Positions 43,699-50,997 of a stretch of DNA of 64,000 bases are shown piece by piece. Under the pieces are notes generated by a model, which made no database searches, was not told the origin of the DNA, and saw only the letters and a program-made list of their open reading frames with translations. The DNA comes from Corynebacterium hansenii (lineage in GTDB: Bacteria > Actinomycetota > Actinomycetes > Mycobacteriales > Mycobacteriaceae), in assembly GCF_030408795.1 (NCBI RefSeq), contig NZ_CP047211.1, forward strand, positions 868,001-932,000, read 5' to 3'. Within the stretch, counting starts at the first letter, position 1. Every line of letters starts with the position of its first letter. A program made the translations under genes and the position numbers.

Positions 43699-44487
43699 AT
43701 GCGCATCGATATTTGGTCCGACGTCGTCTGCCCGTTCTGCTGGATCGGCAAGCGGCACCTGGAACGAGCCCTAGAAGAGTTCCGCGCCGAGCATCCCGAC
43801 GCCGAGGTGGAGATCCTCTGGCGGGCGTTCCAGCTCGATCCCAACGCGGCCGCCGAGTCCTCCGAGACGGTTCCCGAGATGATCGCCCGGAAGTACTCCA
43901 TCCCGTTCGAGGCCGCCGTGGAATCCCAGGAGCAGATCGCGGCGCAGTTCGAGGCGGTCGGCCTCGAGTTCAACTGGCGCGACGCCAAGGCCGGCAACAC
44001 CTTCGACGCCCACCGGCTGGCCGCGATGGCATCCGACCGCGACCTCGACGACGAAGCCGACGAAGCCCTGAAGAAGGCGTACTTCACCGACGGTCGCCTC
44101 GTGTCCGACCATGCCGTGCTCCGCGAGGTCGGCGAGTCGATCGGGCTGCCCGGCGACGAGGTAGCCGCCATGCTCGCGTCCGACGAATACTCGCTCGACG
44201 TGCGCCATGACATGACCATCGCCCAGGGCCTGGGCATTTCCGGCGTGCCCTTCTTCGTCTTCGACGGCAAGTTCGCGGTCAACGGCGCCCAGCCGGTCGC
44301 GGTGTTCCGTCAGGCACTGGACACCGCGTGGGTGGAGTCGCAGAAGGAGGACGCCGAGGATGGGGGCGATGCCCGATCGCGGGAGGCGGGGGTGGAGAAC
44401 GACGCAGCCGGTGACGCCACGGCCCCCGGCGCCGCCGGAAACCCCGACTGCTCGGATGGCTCCTGCTCCGTGCAGCAGCAGATTTAG
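43699..44487 (+). CDS. DsbA/FrnE-family thiol oxidoreductase
   Basis: 262 residues. CPFCWIGKRHLERA (CxxC at about 11-14) at the end of beta1, and GISGVPFFVFDGKFAVNGAQP with the cis-Pro (about 188) are the FrnE-type thioredoxin-fold signatures. There is no signal peptide, so it acts in the cytoplasm. FrnE relatives protect thiols under oxidative stress or isomerise substrates. The last 45 residues are a disordered extension ending with a second cysteine pair (CSDGSC), which could relay redox equivalents or bind metal. Confidence 0.85.
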   Translation: MRIDIWSDVVCPFCWIGKRHLERALEEFRAEHPDAEVEILWRAFQLDPNAAAESSETVPEMIARKYSIPFEAAVESQEQIAAQFEAVGLEFNWRDAKAGNTFDAHRLAAMASDRDLDDEADEALKKAYFTDGRLVSDHAVLREVGESIGLPGDEVAAMLASDEYSLDVRHDMTIAQGLGISGVPFFVFDGKFAVNGAQPVAVFRQALDTAWVESQKEDAEDGGDARSREAGVENDAAGDATAPGAAGNPDCSDGSCSVQQQI

Positions 44488-44562
44488 TGCCCTTGACCTG
44501 GAAAATTTTATATCCGCCGAAATCTTTTTCCCGAATTCGGCCTAGTCGCGCCCGCTCACTTA

Positions 44563-44568
44563 TATAGT
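44563..44568 (+). promoter_or_regulatory. Candidate -10 box of the DUF6230/DUF6114 pair
   Basis: TATAGT within TATATAGT in an AT-rich patch (about 44500-44570). The start codon is about 80 bp downstream, so this transcript has a leader, unlike many neighbours. No clear -35. Confidence 0.45.
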
Positions 44569-44651
44569 CCCCGCAAAAGAAACATGTCGCCGTCTCCGGA
44601 ACCGGTCAGTTTCGGAGGACGACGCCGAGTCAACCGGAAGTGAGCGGACGA

Positions 44652-45224
44652 ATGGGACATGTGAAGAAGGCCAGATTCATCGGGATCCTCGCGGGAGGCT
44701 TGATCGTTGCGGCGGGCACCGGCGTCGCCATGGCGCAGGGAGGCATCTCCGCCAACCTCGCCCTGTCCGGCACCGTGATGAAGATGACCGTCGACGACCT
44801 CGTCGGCGACCAGTCGAGCCTGTTCGTCGGGCCCGAGAAGGTCGGGGAGGGCCAGGCCGGGGTGTCCAAGCTCCGTTTCGGCGACGCCTCGGGCACCAAC
44901 GTCTGCATGTCGGCGCCGCTGGGCGAGATCCCCGGCGTCGGCAACGCCACGTTCAAGCTCGTCGTCCCCGGCAAGAACTTCGCGGCGGACAACCTCCTGA
45001 TCGGCGCCACGGACATCAATGGTGCCCTGACCCTGTACAAGCCGCAGATCGGCATCGACGCCCACCAGGTCGACGGCCGGGCCAATCCCGGCAGCTGGGG
45101 TCTGGCGGCCACGCAGATGGTGGTCCAGGACCAGAAGCTCCTGGCCACGTCGGTGGCGGCGGACTCGCTGACCATCGCCGGGGCGAAGATCACAATCGAA
45201 ACCGGGGAGAACGGTGGCTGCTGA
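44652..45224 (+). CDS. DUF6230 secreted protein
   Basis: 190 residues. A signal peptide (about 6-28, ending GVAMAQGG) is followed by a beta-rich exported domain; GTVMKMTVDDLVGDQ, GVGNATFKLVVPGKNF and the final GENGGC match the actinobacterial DUF6230 pattern. The function is unknown. GTG 44640 could extend it by four codons, but GGAAGTGAG suits ATG 44652. The stop overlaps the GTG of the DUF6114 gene by 11 bases, which suggests that the two products are made together; this pairing is usual in actinobacteria. Confidence 0.8.
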   Translation: MGHVKKARFIGILAGGLIVAAGTGVAMAQGGISANLALSGTVMKMTVDDLVGDQSSLFVGPEKVGEGQAGVSKLRFGDASGTNVCMSAPLGEIPGVGNATFKLVVPGKNFAADNLLIGATDINGALTLYKPQIGIDAHQVDGRANPGSWGLAATQMVVQDQKLLATSVAADSLTIAGAKITIETGENGGC

Positions 45225-46737
45225 CGCGAATCCCGGACCCTTCAACGACCCCTCGTACGGCCCCGCCGGCAATCGCCGCGCCGACGCCGACGCCACGGAT
45301 CAGTTTCCCGCTGCGGCCGCGGGGCAGTCTCACGCAGCTGCCGCGGATCAGTATCCCGCTCCGGCCGCCCAATCGAGTGCCGAACCTGCCACCGCAGCGG
45401 CGCCGGCAACAAACGCAGATGCCGACGTCGACACTTCCGCCCAAGCCACGTCCGACGGTCCGCGCGGCCGCTCCTTCACCAAGTGGCGGAAGGAGCGCCC
45501 CTTCGGCGCCGGCCTGTGCATGATCCTCGGCGGCGCCGTGATCCTCACGCCCACCTATCTGACCATCGAGATCCAGGGCATCCTGATCAACATCGCTACG
45601 ATCTCGGGCGTCTCGACGCTGCTCATCGGCGTGCTGCTCATCGTCTGCGGCGTGTTGACGTGGCGCGGCGGCGACGTGCGCATCCTCACCGGCGTCACCG
45701 CCCTGATCCTGGCGATCGTCGCCCTGCCGACCTCGAACTTCGGCGGCTTCATCCTGGGCACGGGCCTCGCCCTCGTCGGCGGCGCGCTTGCGCTGTCGTG
45801 GAGCCCGGAGGAGAAGCCGGAGGCCGAGGAAAGCAAGTCCGGCAAGCGCAGGGCCAAAGGCAAAGGTCGGGCCAAGGACAAGCCCAAGAGCAAGGCCGAA
45901 GCCAAGGAAGCCAAAAAGGCCATGAAGGCCGACAAGGCCGAGAAGAAGTCCCGCCGCTCCAACGGCCGCCGGGGTGCACAGGGGGCGGCGTCGATCGCCG
46001 CCGCCGTGGCACTGGTGGGAGCCATTGCGGGCACCCCCGCCGTGACGCCGCCCGCGGCGTGGGCCGCCCCCGCACCCTGGCGGATCCCGGGGATCCCCGA
46101 CCAGCTGATGCCGCCCGCCGCACCCGAGGGGCCGCTCCCGGCTCCGGCGCTGCCCGGCGGGGAAGGCCTGCCGTCGCCAAGCGACATCCTGCCGGACCTG
46201 CCCGGGTCTTCCGGTTCGGAGGAGGGCGTCGCGGGGATCACCCTGAACGACCCGCCCGCCCCGCGCGAGGGAGAGCTGGCGGTGTCGGACACGATGGAAA
46301 CCATCACCGCCGATTCCGTGCGGATGCTGGGCAACGTGCGGCTGTCCGAAACCGCCGTCACCGTCCCGTCGGGCGAGGTCGTGCAGGCGCTCCGATTCGA
46401 CGCCGACCGCGTCGTGCTGGACAACCTGGGGCTGGCGGTGGACGGGTCGAACATCGGCATGACCACCGGCCCGGGCGAGATTTCGACGCTGACCGGCAAC
46501 TTCCACATCATCGTCCGGTCGCTCACGGTCACGCCGGCGGCCGAATCCGCCGAGCTGATCCCGATCACCATCGACGCCCGGTGGATCGACGACAACGCGC
46601 TGAAGGCGCTGGGCGCGAAGTCCCTCGGGCTGCCCGACAAGCTCAGCGACGAGCTGATCATGCGCAACGTCAGCCTGGAGACTTTCATCGTCCGGTCGGA
46701 CGAACTCGATCTGCCGCCGTCGGCGAGGATCGCCTGA
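45214..46737 (+). CDS. DUF6114 membrane protein with extra exported C-terminal domain
   Basis: 507 residues. Residues 1-85 are Ala/Pro-rich and disordered. The DUF6114 core (about 90-205) has four hydrophobic helices, opening TKWRKERPFGAGLCMILGGA. A Lys/Ala/Glu-rich linker (about 206-250) is followed by a single hydrophobic segment (about 252-285) ending in AWAAPAP, a signal-like cleavage or anchor site. The last 180 residues (from SDTMETITADSV) are beta-rich, compatible with a DUF6230-like exported domain. Core plus exported domain in one chain is longer than typical DUF6114 proteins. Role unknown. Confidence 0.7.
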   Translation: MAADANPGPFNDPSYGPAGNRRADADATDQFPAAAAGQSHAAAADQYPAPAAQSSAEPATAAAPATNADADVDTSAQATSDGPRGRSFTKWRKERPFGAGLCMILGGAVILTPTYLTIEIQGILINIATISGVSTLLIGVLLIVCGVLTWRGGDVRILTGVTALILAIVALPTSNFGGFILGTGLALVGGALALSWSPEEKPEAEESKSGKRRAKGKGRAKDKPKSKAEAKEAKKAMKADKAEKKSRRSNGRRGAQGAASIAAAVALVGAIAGTPAVTPPAAWAAPAPWRIPGIPDQLMPPAAPEGPLPAPALPGGEGLPSPSDILPDLPGSSGSEEGVAGITLNDPPAPREGELAVSDTMETITADSVRMLGNVRLSETAVTVPSGEVVQALRFDADRVVLDNLGLAVDGSNIGMTTGPGEISTLTGNFHIIVRSLTVTPAAESAELIPITIDARWIDDNALKALGAKSLGLPDKLSDELIMRNVSLETFIVRSDELDLPPSARIA

Positions 46738-46754
46738 TCCACCCGCGCGGCCGG

Positions 46755-46799
46755 CCCGTGACGGCCCCGTGACCGCGACGGCCCCGTGACCGCGACGGT
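46755..46799. repeat. Short tandem repeat downstream of the DUF6114 gene
   Basis: ACGGCCCCGTGACCGCG is repeated about 2.5 times in the convergent gap. A CCCGGGGCC / GGACC hairpin follows (46799-46828), which may help end transcription. Confidence 0.6.
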
Positions 46800-46833
46800 C
46801 CCGGGGCCGACACTGCCCCCCGGGGACCGCCGA

Positions 46834-47313
46834 TCAGGCGATGGTCACCAGCATGGCCGAACCGGCGTCGGCCGCGCCGCCGTAGAACCCCGCGAGCTCG
46901 GAGAACCGGCGGCGCAGGTCGGCGGCGTCGTCGTCGGAAAGCGTTGCGGCGACGCCGTTGTCGCTCATCCGCGCGTCGAAGTCGACGGTGCGCAGCGCCT
47001 CTGCGATCTCGCCGACGCGGCCCGGTTCGAGCACCGACGTCAGGGGTTCGCGGCACACTCGCTCGCCGCCGAGGATCGACTCGCCCAGCGGATCGCCGAC
47101 CGTCTGCCCGTCCAGCGGATTGCCGGTCAGCGCCAGCAGCACGTCCTCCCACGCGGTGTCGAGGTCGAACGCGGCGTCCTCGCCGACGGCCTCGAAATAC
47201 CCGAAGATCACCTCGCCCGTCGCCCGGTCATCGCCGGCTTCGGCGAGTTTGCGCAGCTCGGCGATCTCGTCGTCGCCCAGGCGCACGTATTCGGCGCACA
47301 TTCCCATCGGCAT
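46834..47313 (-). CDS. DUF1877 (YfbM-like) protein
   Basis: 159 residues. It begins MPMGMCAEYVRLGDDEIAEL, and DLDTAWEDVLLALTG (about 50-64) is the DUF1877 core (Leu-Asp-x-Ala-Trp ... LTG), a cytoplasmic fold of unknown function. ATG 47313 and ATG 47307 are both possible; GAGAGGATGACGCG precedes the first. It converges with the DUF6114 gene across a tandem-repeat gap. Confidence 0.72.
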   Translation of the reverse strand: MPMGMCAEYVRLGDDEIAELRKLAEAGDDRATGEVIFGYFEAVGEDAAFDLDTAWEDVLLALTGNPLDGQTVGDPLGESILGGERVCREPLTSVLEPGRVGEIAEALRTVDFDARMSDNGVAATLSDDDAADLRRRFSELAGFYGGAADAGSAMLVTIA

Positions 47314-47483
47314 CGCGTCATCCTCTCCGTTCGGACGGTTGGGCAGACGAGTCTAGGGGACCGGGCTTTGCGACGGCCGCCGACGCGACGGGCAGCCGGG
47401 TCGGAGAATTCACCGTCCCCGAGTCGCCCGGCCCGCGGGTGGCCCCGGCGAAGCGGCGGGATGGCGTTTCGACGGGGAAACCA

Positions 47484-47489
47484 TATGGT
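47484..47489 (+). promoter_or_regulatory. -10 box of a lipoprotein gene, leaderless type
   Basis: TATGGT, then GAATGC and ATG 47496. Confidence 0.55.
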
Positions 47490-47495
47490 GAATGC

Positions 47496-48116
47496 ATGAT
47501 CCGCTTCGCATTCCCCCATCGGCGCAATCGCCCGGCCCTCGCGGCCGCGGCGGTTTTCTCCGCGATCGCGGTGACCGGGTGCGGCGTCACGATCGACGCC
47601 AGTCGCTCGGGAGCGGAGCAGCCGTCCGCCGCGGACGAGGGGCCGGTGACCGTCACGTCGATCGTCGAGCGCCCCGCCGACGGCGCGGGAAACCGGCCGG
47701 AGCCCACGCGGCACCCGCAGGCCACGCGCGCGAATGAGAACGCGGGGGACACCGGGATGCGGGGTTCCGACAACCCGATGGGGTACGCCACCAGCGCGCC
47801 GACGTCATCGGGAACCGTGCGGGCCTCGTCCCCGTCGTGCGACTCGCGGGGGATCCTGATCCTGGAATCCGTGCTCGTCCACCCCGGGGATGATGCGCGC
47901 AGCTCCATCGGTGCGGCGCTCGACCGCAACCCGGGCAGCGAGTTCACCGTCCCGGGCGCGTGCCCGTCGCTGCGGTCGCGGGTCGACGGCGCCGACGTCT
48001 ACGCCGTGTACGTCGACTACGGGAACGACACGGGTGCACTGTGCAGTGCGGCGGCGAGGACCGGCGGCAACGCGAGGGTGTTGAGCGACCGCGCCGAATA
48101 CGTCAGCCCCTGCTGA
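47496..48116 (+). CDS. Secreted lipoprotein, function unknown
   Basis: 206 residues. Signal peptide with lipobox AIAVTGCGVT (cysteine near residue 30), then a Ser/Thr/Glu-rich disordered segment to about 110. The C-terminal domain (about 115-206) has four cysteines (SPSCDSRG, GACPSL, ALCSA, VSPC) and the segment GILILESVLVHPGDDARSSI, with a VYAVYVDYG strand. The linker start PVTVTSIVERP resembles TVTVTSTVEREI of the lipoprotein at 13465, so the two may be distant relatives. Confidence 0.72.
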   Translation: MIRFAFPHRRNRPALAAAAVFSAIAVTGCGVTIDASRSGAEQPSAADEGPVTVTSIVERPADGAGNRPEPTRHPQATRANENAGDTGMRGSDNPMGYATSAPTSSGTVRASSPSCDSRGILILESVLVHPGDDARSSIGAALDRNPGSEFTVPGACPSLRSRVDGADVYAVYVDYGNDTGALCSAAARTGGNARVLSDRAEYVSPC

Positions 48117-48180
48117 AGTCCCCGTTGATCGGCGGGCGTCGCTAAGCCGGAGGGGCCAGAGGTCGGCGGAGCGTCGCCGG

Positions 48181-48270
48181 CTCGTTACCCCGCCCTGAAC
48201 CCGCCGCCGGCGCGTTAACCCCCCCAGATCCCGCCGCGGGCGCGTTAACCCGCCCTGAACCCGCCGCCGG
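48181..48270. repeat. 30-bp tandem array, three units, fused to palindrome B2
   Basis: Units at 48181, 48211 and 48241 share CGTTAACCC ... CCGCC. A fourth unit start at 48271 (GTTAACCC) runs straight into B2. Units one and three differ at only a few positions. Non-coding. Confidence 0.85.
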
Positions 48271-48275
48271 TTGGT

Positions 48276-48339
48276 TAACCCACCCCGAATGCGTACACCC
48301 ACCCCCTGTAACGGGTGGGTCAGCGCATTCGGGGTGGGT
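48276..48339. repeat. Palindrome family B, copy B2
   Basis: Arms AACCCACCCCGAATGCG / CGCATTCGGGGTGGGT with inner ACCCACCC / GGGTGGGT. It lies between convergent genes (lipoprotein and the unknown protein at 48406). Confidence 0.88.
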
Positions 48340-48405
48340 CTGCGACCGGGGTTGCGGTGGCCGGGTGGCTCGACTCCCGTGGGCGTCGAAAAGCCGAAGG
48401 GGGGC

Positions 48406-49125
48406 CTAGAGGTCGGCGGCCCATCGCTCGGCGAACATCTCCAGAACGCGGGCGCGGCCGATGCCGATGTCGGTGCGGCGCCGCTTCGCGACGTCGACGA
48501 CGGTGATCCGCCTGGCGAGTTCATCTATCTCATCGCGGTGCGCGGACCAGAAGCGGTGGAGGAATGCCAGAGACGCATCGTTGGGGGTGGCGAACGCGGC
48601 ATTCGGGACGTCCCCGCCCGCGAGGTCGCCCATTGCCCGGGCGAAGCTCGCGCCGAACCCGGGCAGGCAGCCGAACGCGCCCATCAGCGTGCGCGACGCC
48701 GCGGTGGCGGTGCCGTCGGCGCCGGGGACCAGGACGTCGGAAAGCTCGCGGTGGGCGTCGAGCAGCCGCCCGCGCTTCTTCCTCTTGGCGTAAGCGTCGA
48801 CGTCGAGGCCGGCGATCTTCTTCGCGTGCGCGGCCAGCACGTCGGCGGCGGACTCGAAGACCATGGCGTTCGACGAGGTCAGCAGGGGAGACGCGCCCTG
48901 GATGAGGCCCTGCGCGGCCAAGTAGGCGGCGATGTGCAGGCCGTTGCGCTCGCGCTGTTTGCGCTTGCCCGACAGTTTCGCGCCGGCGAAGTGCAGGCGG
49001 CAAATGTCCCAGGAGAGGTGCCGCAGCCGGTCGGGGTCGGAGCCGTCGGCGAACGGCTCGTCGGGGCCGCAACCGCGGTAGGCGGCGACGGCATCGGAAA
49101 TGGTGCCCTCGGATAGTTCGCGCAT
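48406..49125 (-). CDS. Conserved-looking protein of unknown function
   Basis: 239 residues, no signal peptide or membrane segment. Mostly helical. A basic patch (KLSGKRKQRER, about 51-61) lies before a hydrophobic helix and a second basic stretch (YAKRKKRGRLLDAHREL, about 111-127). The C-terminus has VVDVAKRRRTDIGIGRARVLEMF. I do not recognise a family. A leaderless -10 precedes the ATG. The 3' tail (GAGGTCGGCGG) reappears in degraded form at about 48157. Confidence 0.65.
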   Translation of the reverse strand: MRELSEGTISDAVAAYRGCGPDEPFADGSDPDRLRHLSWDICRLHFAGAKLSGKRKQRERNGLHIAAYLAAQGLIQGASPLLTSSNAMVFESAADVLAAHAKKIAGLDVDAYAKRKKRGRLLDAHRELSDVLVPGADGTATAASRTLMGAFGCLPGFGASFARAMGDLAGGDVPNAAFATPNDASLAFLHRFWSAHRDEIDELARRITVVDVAKRRRTDIGIGRARVLEMFAERWAADL

Positions 49126-49131
49126 GAACCC

Positions 49132-49137
49132 AGTTTA
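49132..49137 (-). promoter_or_regulatory. -10 box of the gene at 48406, leaderless type
   Basis: TAAACT on the minus strand, then GGGTTC and ATG at 49125. Confidence 0.6.
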
Positions 49138-49200
49138 CGCCCGTGACGAGGCATTTCGGTGGGCTCGGGGGTGCCTCGGTGCCGAGGTGGGGCAGGGTGG

Positions 49201-49292
49201 CGGGAGCGCGTGGCGCGGGCTCGGCGGGAACTAGTGGTGCCGGCTCGGCGGGAACACGTGGCACCGGCTCGGCGGGAGCGTGTGGTGCGGGG
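49201..49292. repeat. 24-bp tandem repeat, about four units
   Basis: Units at 49201, 49225, 49249 and 49273 with pattern CGGGAA(C/G)NNGTGGNNCCGGCTCGG. Period 24 keeps frame, but neither strand has a supported gene here. It lies immediately downstream of the HigA-like gene stop (minus strand). Confidence 0.85.
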
Positions 49293-49559
49293 TCAGGCGG
49301 TCAGCAGGCCGCGGTCGGCGTGGCGCTGCAGCTCCAGCCAGAAGTGCGAGTCGGTGCCCAGGAAGTCGCCCAGGCAGGCGGCGATTTCGTCGTCGACGCG
49401 CTCGGTGCCCGCCAGCACGCCGTTGATCAGCTCCGTGGACAGGCCGGTGGCGGCGGCCAGCTGTGGGGCGTCGAGGCCCAGCGGAGCGAGGAAACGGTCG
49501 TGGAGGACCGTGCCGGGGTTGGGGGCGTTCGTCGGAAGCGTCATGGGCGAACCATTCAA
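49293..49559 (-). CDS. HigA-like XRE antitoxin, orphan
   Basis: 88 residues. NPGTVLHDRFLAPLGLDAPQLAAATGLSTELINGVLAG is the HigA-type XRE helix-turn-helix, and FLGTDSHFWLELQ the usual C-terminal signature. HigA proteins repress their own operon and neutralise the RNase HigB, which is normally encoded just upstream. No HigB frame exists within 400 bp on either side, so this is an orphan or has become a stand-alone regulator. ATG 49544 is an alternative start. Confidence 0.75.
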   Translation of the reverse strand: MNGSPMTLPTNAPNPGTVLHDRFLAPLGLDAPQLAAATGLSTELINGVLAGTERVDDEIAACLGDFLGTDSHFWLELQRHADRGLLTA

Positions 49560-49958
49560 ATTGGAGGCGGTACGACGGAGCCGTACCCGGATGAGATCTG
49601 GGTCTCAATTACTTCATCGTGTGACGCGGGCGATACGTTTCAAAACGAATCGGTAACGGCCCCAGGCGTTCTGCGTGAAGCTACGGCACGCTGGGGCGAT
49701 TTGTCACGCATCGATTTTCCGCCACCCTGTTACGGGTGTGGCGAGGGGGTATCGGTGTTGTCCTGCGGTACCCCGCATGGTCACGTTTCGGTCAACGGCG
49801 CGCGGCGGCCCGAAGCGGCCCCACAGTGGCCCGCGGCAGCCCCCGCGGAGCCACCGACGGCGGGTCCGCAGCGGCCGCAAAACGCCTCCGCCCCGATCGA
49901 CCGGCTCCGTCCACATCGCCCCGGCTCCGTCCACATCGGCCCGGCTCCGCCCCCGCGA
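49560..49958. other. Intergenic region, no gene
   Basis: 399 bp between the HigA-like gene start and the patatin gene end. It holds two small hairpins (GGTACG..CCGTACC near 49568; GAGA..TCTC near 49600), GCCACCC..GGTGTGGC near 49721, and about 2.5 copies of an 18-bp unit with CCGGCTCCGTCCACATCG at 49901-49950. No toxin or other gene was found on either strand. Confidence 0.5.
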
Positions 49959-50927
49959 TCAGCCCTCCGACTCGAAGAACTCCCGCCACTTCGGCCAGTC
50001 GCGCTCGGCCTGCGCCAGGCCCGCGCCGTAGGCGGCGCTGAGCTTGGCCAGGTCGCGCTCGCGGTTGGACATCTTCATCTCGTCGGGGAAGAACAGCACC
50101 GCGCGGCCCTCGCGCTCGAGCTCGAAAAGCCGGGCGCGGGTGGCGTTGTACCGCTCGGGGCGGGCGATGATCGCCTCGGCCACGGCGGGGTTGCGCCGGA
50201 AGATCCGCCGCATCATCGCCGGCCGCGTCACCGGGGGCTTCACGTACGAGCGCTCGCGGCTCATGATCACCAGGAACCTGTCGTACCCGTCCTGCTCCGC
50301 GATCTGCAGCGGGATTCCGCCGGAGGGCCCGAGTGCGCCGTCGACGTAGCGGACCCCGTCGATGACCGGCGGCACCATGAACCCGGGCAGCGTCGACGAG
50401 GCGCGGACGTATTTCATCAGCGTCTGCAGCGAGTCGACGTCGTCGCGGCCCCAGTAGACGTTTTCGCCGGTGTCCGCCCGCACCGAGCCGATGCGCATCT
50501 CCGTCGCCGACGACAGGAACCGGTCGAAGGGGTACGGGTCGATGCCCGCGGTGGGCACCAGCGGCGACTTTTCGTAGATCCACTCCGCGTTGAAGTAGCC
50601 GCGGCCGCGGACGAAGCTGCCCCACCCGCCGAACTCGCGGTTGTTGGTCATCGTGGTGAACGTCGCCCGGGAGCGGGGGATGCTCCCGGACAGGTAGTTG
50701 GCCGTCATGGTGGCGCCGGCGGAGATGCCGCCGACCCAGCCGACGTCGACGCGGTGGCGCAGCAGCACCTCGATGCACGGGGCGGTGTAGGAGTTGCGCA
50801 TGCCTCCGCCCTCGAGCACGAGCGCGACGTTCGGCGCCGCGATGCGCTCGGCGCCGTCCCCGCCGACCCTCGTGGCCGTGCGGGGGTCTGCGTCGATTGC
50901 CGTGGTTTCGCGTGCCCGTTCTCCCAT
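49959..50927 (-). CDS. Patatin-like phospholipase
   Basis: 322 residues. Oxyanion-hole motif EGGGMRNSY (about 40), nucleophile GISAGA (Ser near 70) and DGALGPSGG (catalytic Asp near 189) are the complete patatin Ser-Asp dyad set. It hydrolyses acyl esters of phospholipids or other lipids in the cytoplasm or at the membrane. ATG 50927 is preceded by TACCAT 8 bases upstream. It shares a 70-bp divergent promoter region with the M18 gene. Confidence 0.88.
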   Translation of the reverse strand: MGERARETTAIDADPRTATRVGGDGAERIAAPNVALVLEGGGMRNSYTAPCIEVLLRHRVDVGWVGGISAGATMTANYLSGSIPRSRATFTTMTNNREFGGWGSFVRGRGYFNAEWIYEKSPLVPTAGIDPYPFDRFLSSATEMRIGSVRADTGENVYWGRDDVDSLQTLMKYVRASSTLPGFMVPPVIDGVRYVDGALGPSGGIPLQIAEQDGYDRFLVIMSRERSYVKPPVTRPAMMRRIFRRNPAVAEAIIARPERYNATRARLFELEREGRAVLFFPDEMKMSNRERDLAKLSAAYGAGLAQAERDWPKWREFFESEG

Positions 50928-50985
50928 GCTGCGCGATGGTAACGGTGATTGGCCGGGGGCGTGCCGGTATCGCCGGCGTTTGCGC

Positions 50986-50991
50986 CATGAT
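50986..50991 (+). promoter_or_regulatory. -10 box of the M18 gene, leaderless type
   Basis: CATGAT (one base from TATGAT), then GGGGAC and ATG 50998. Confidence 0.5.
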
Positions 50992-50997
50992 GGGGAC

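Noticed and set aside
49143..49656. Plus-strand protein with GAGSAGT repeats
   Set aside because: The repeats come from the 24-bp tandem array in a non-coding gap, and the frame overlaps the HigA-like gene and has no ribosome site.
49560..49958. HigB toxin gene upstream of the HigA-like gene
   Set aside because: No frame on the correct strand encodes a RelE/HigB-like sequence. The only open frames are Gly/Arg-rich noise.
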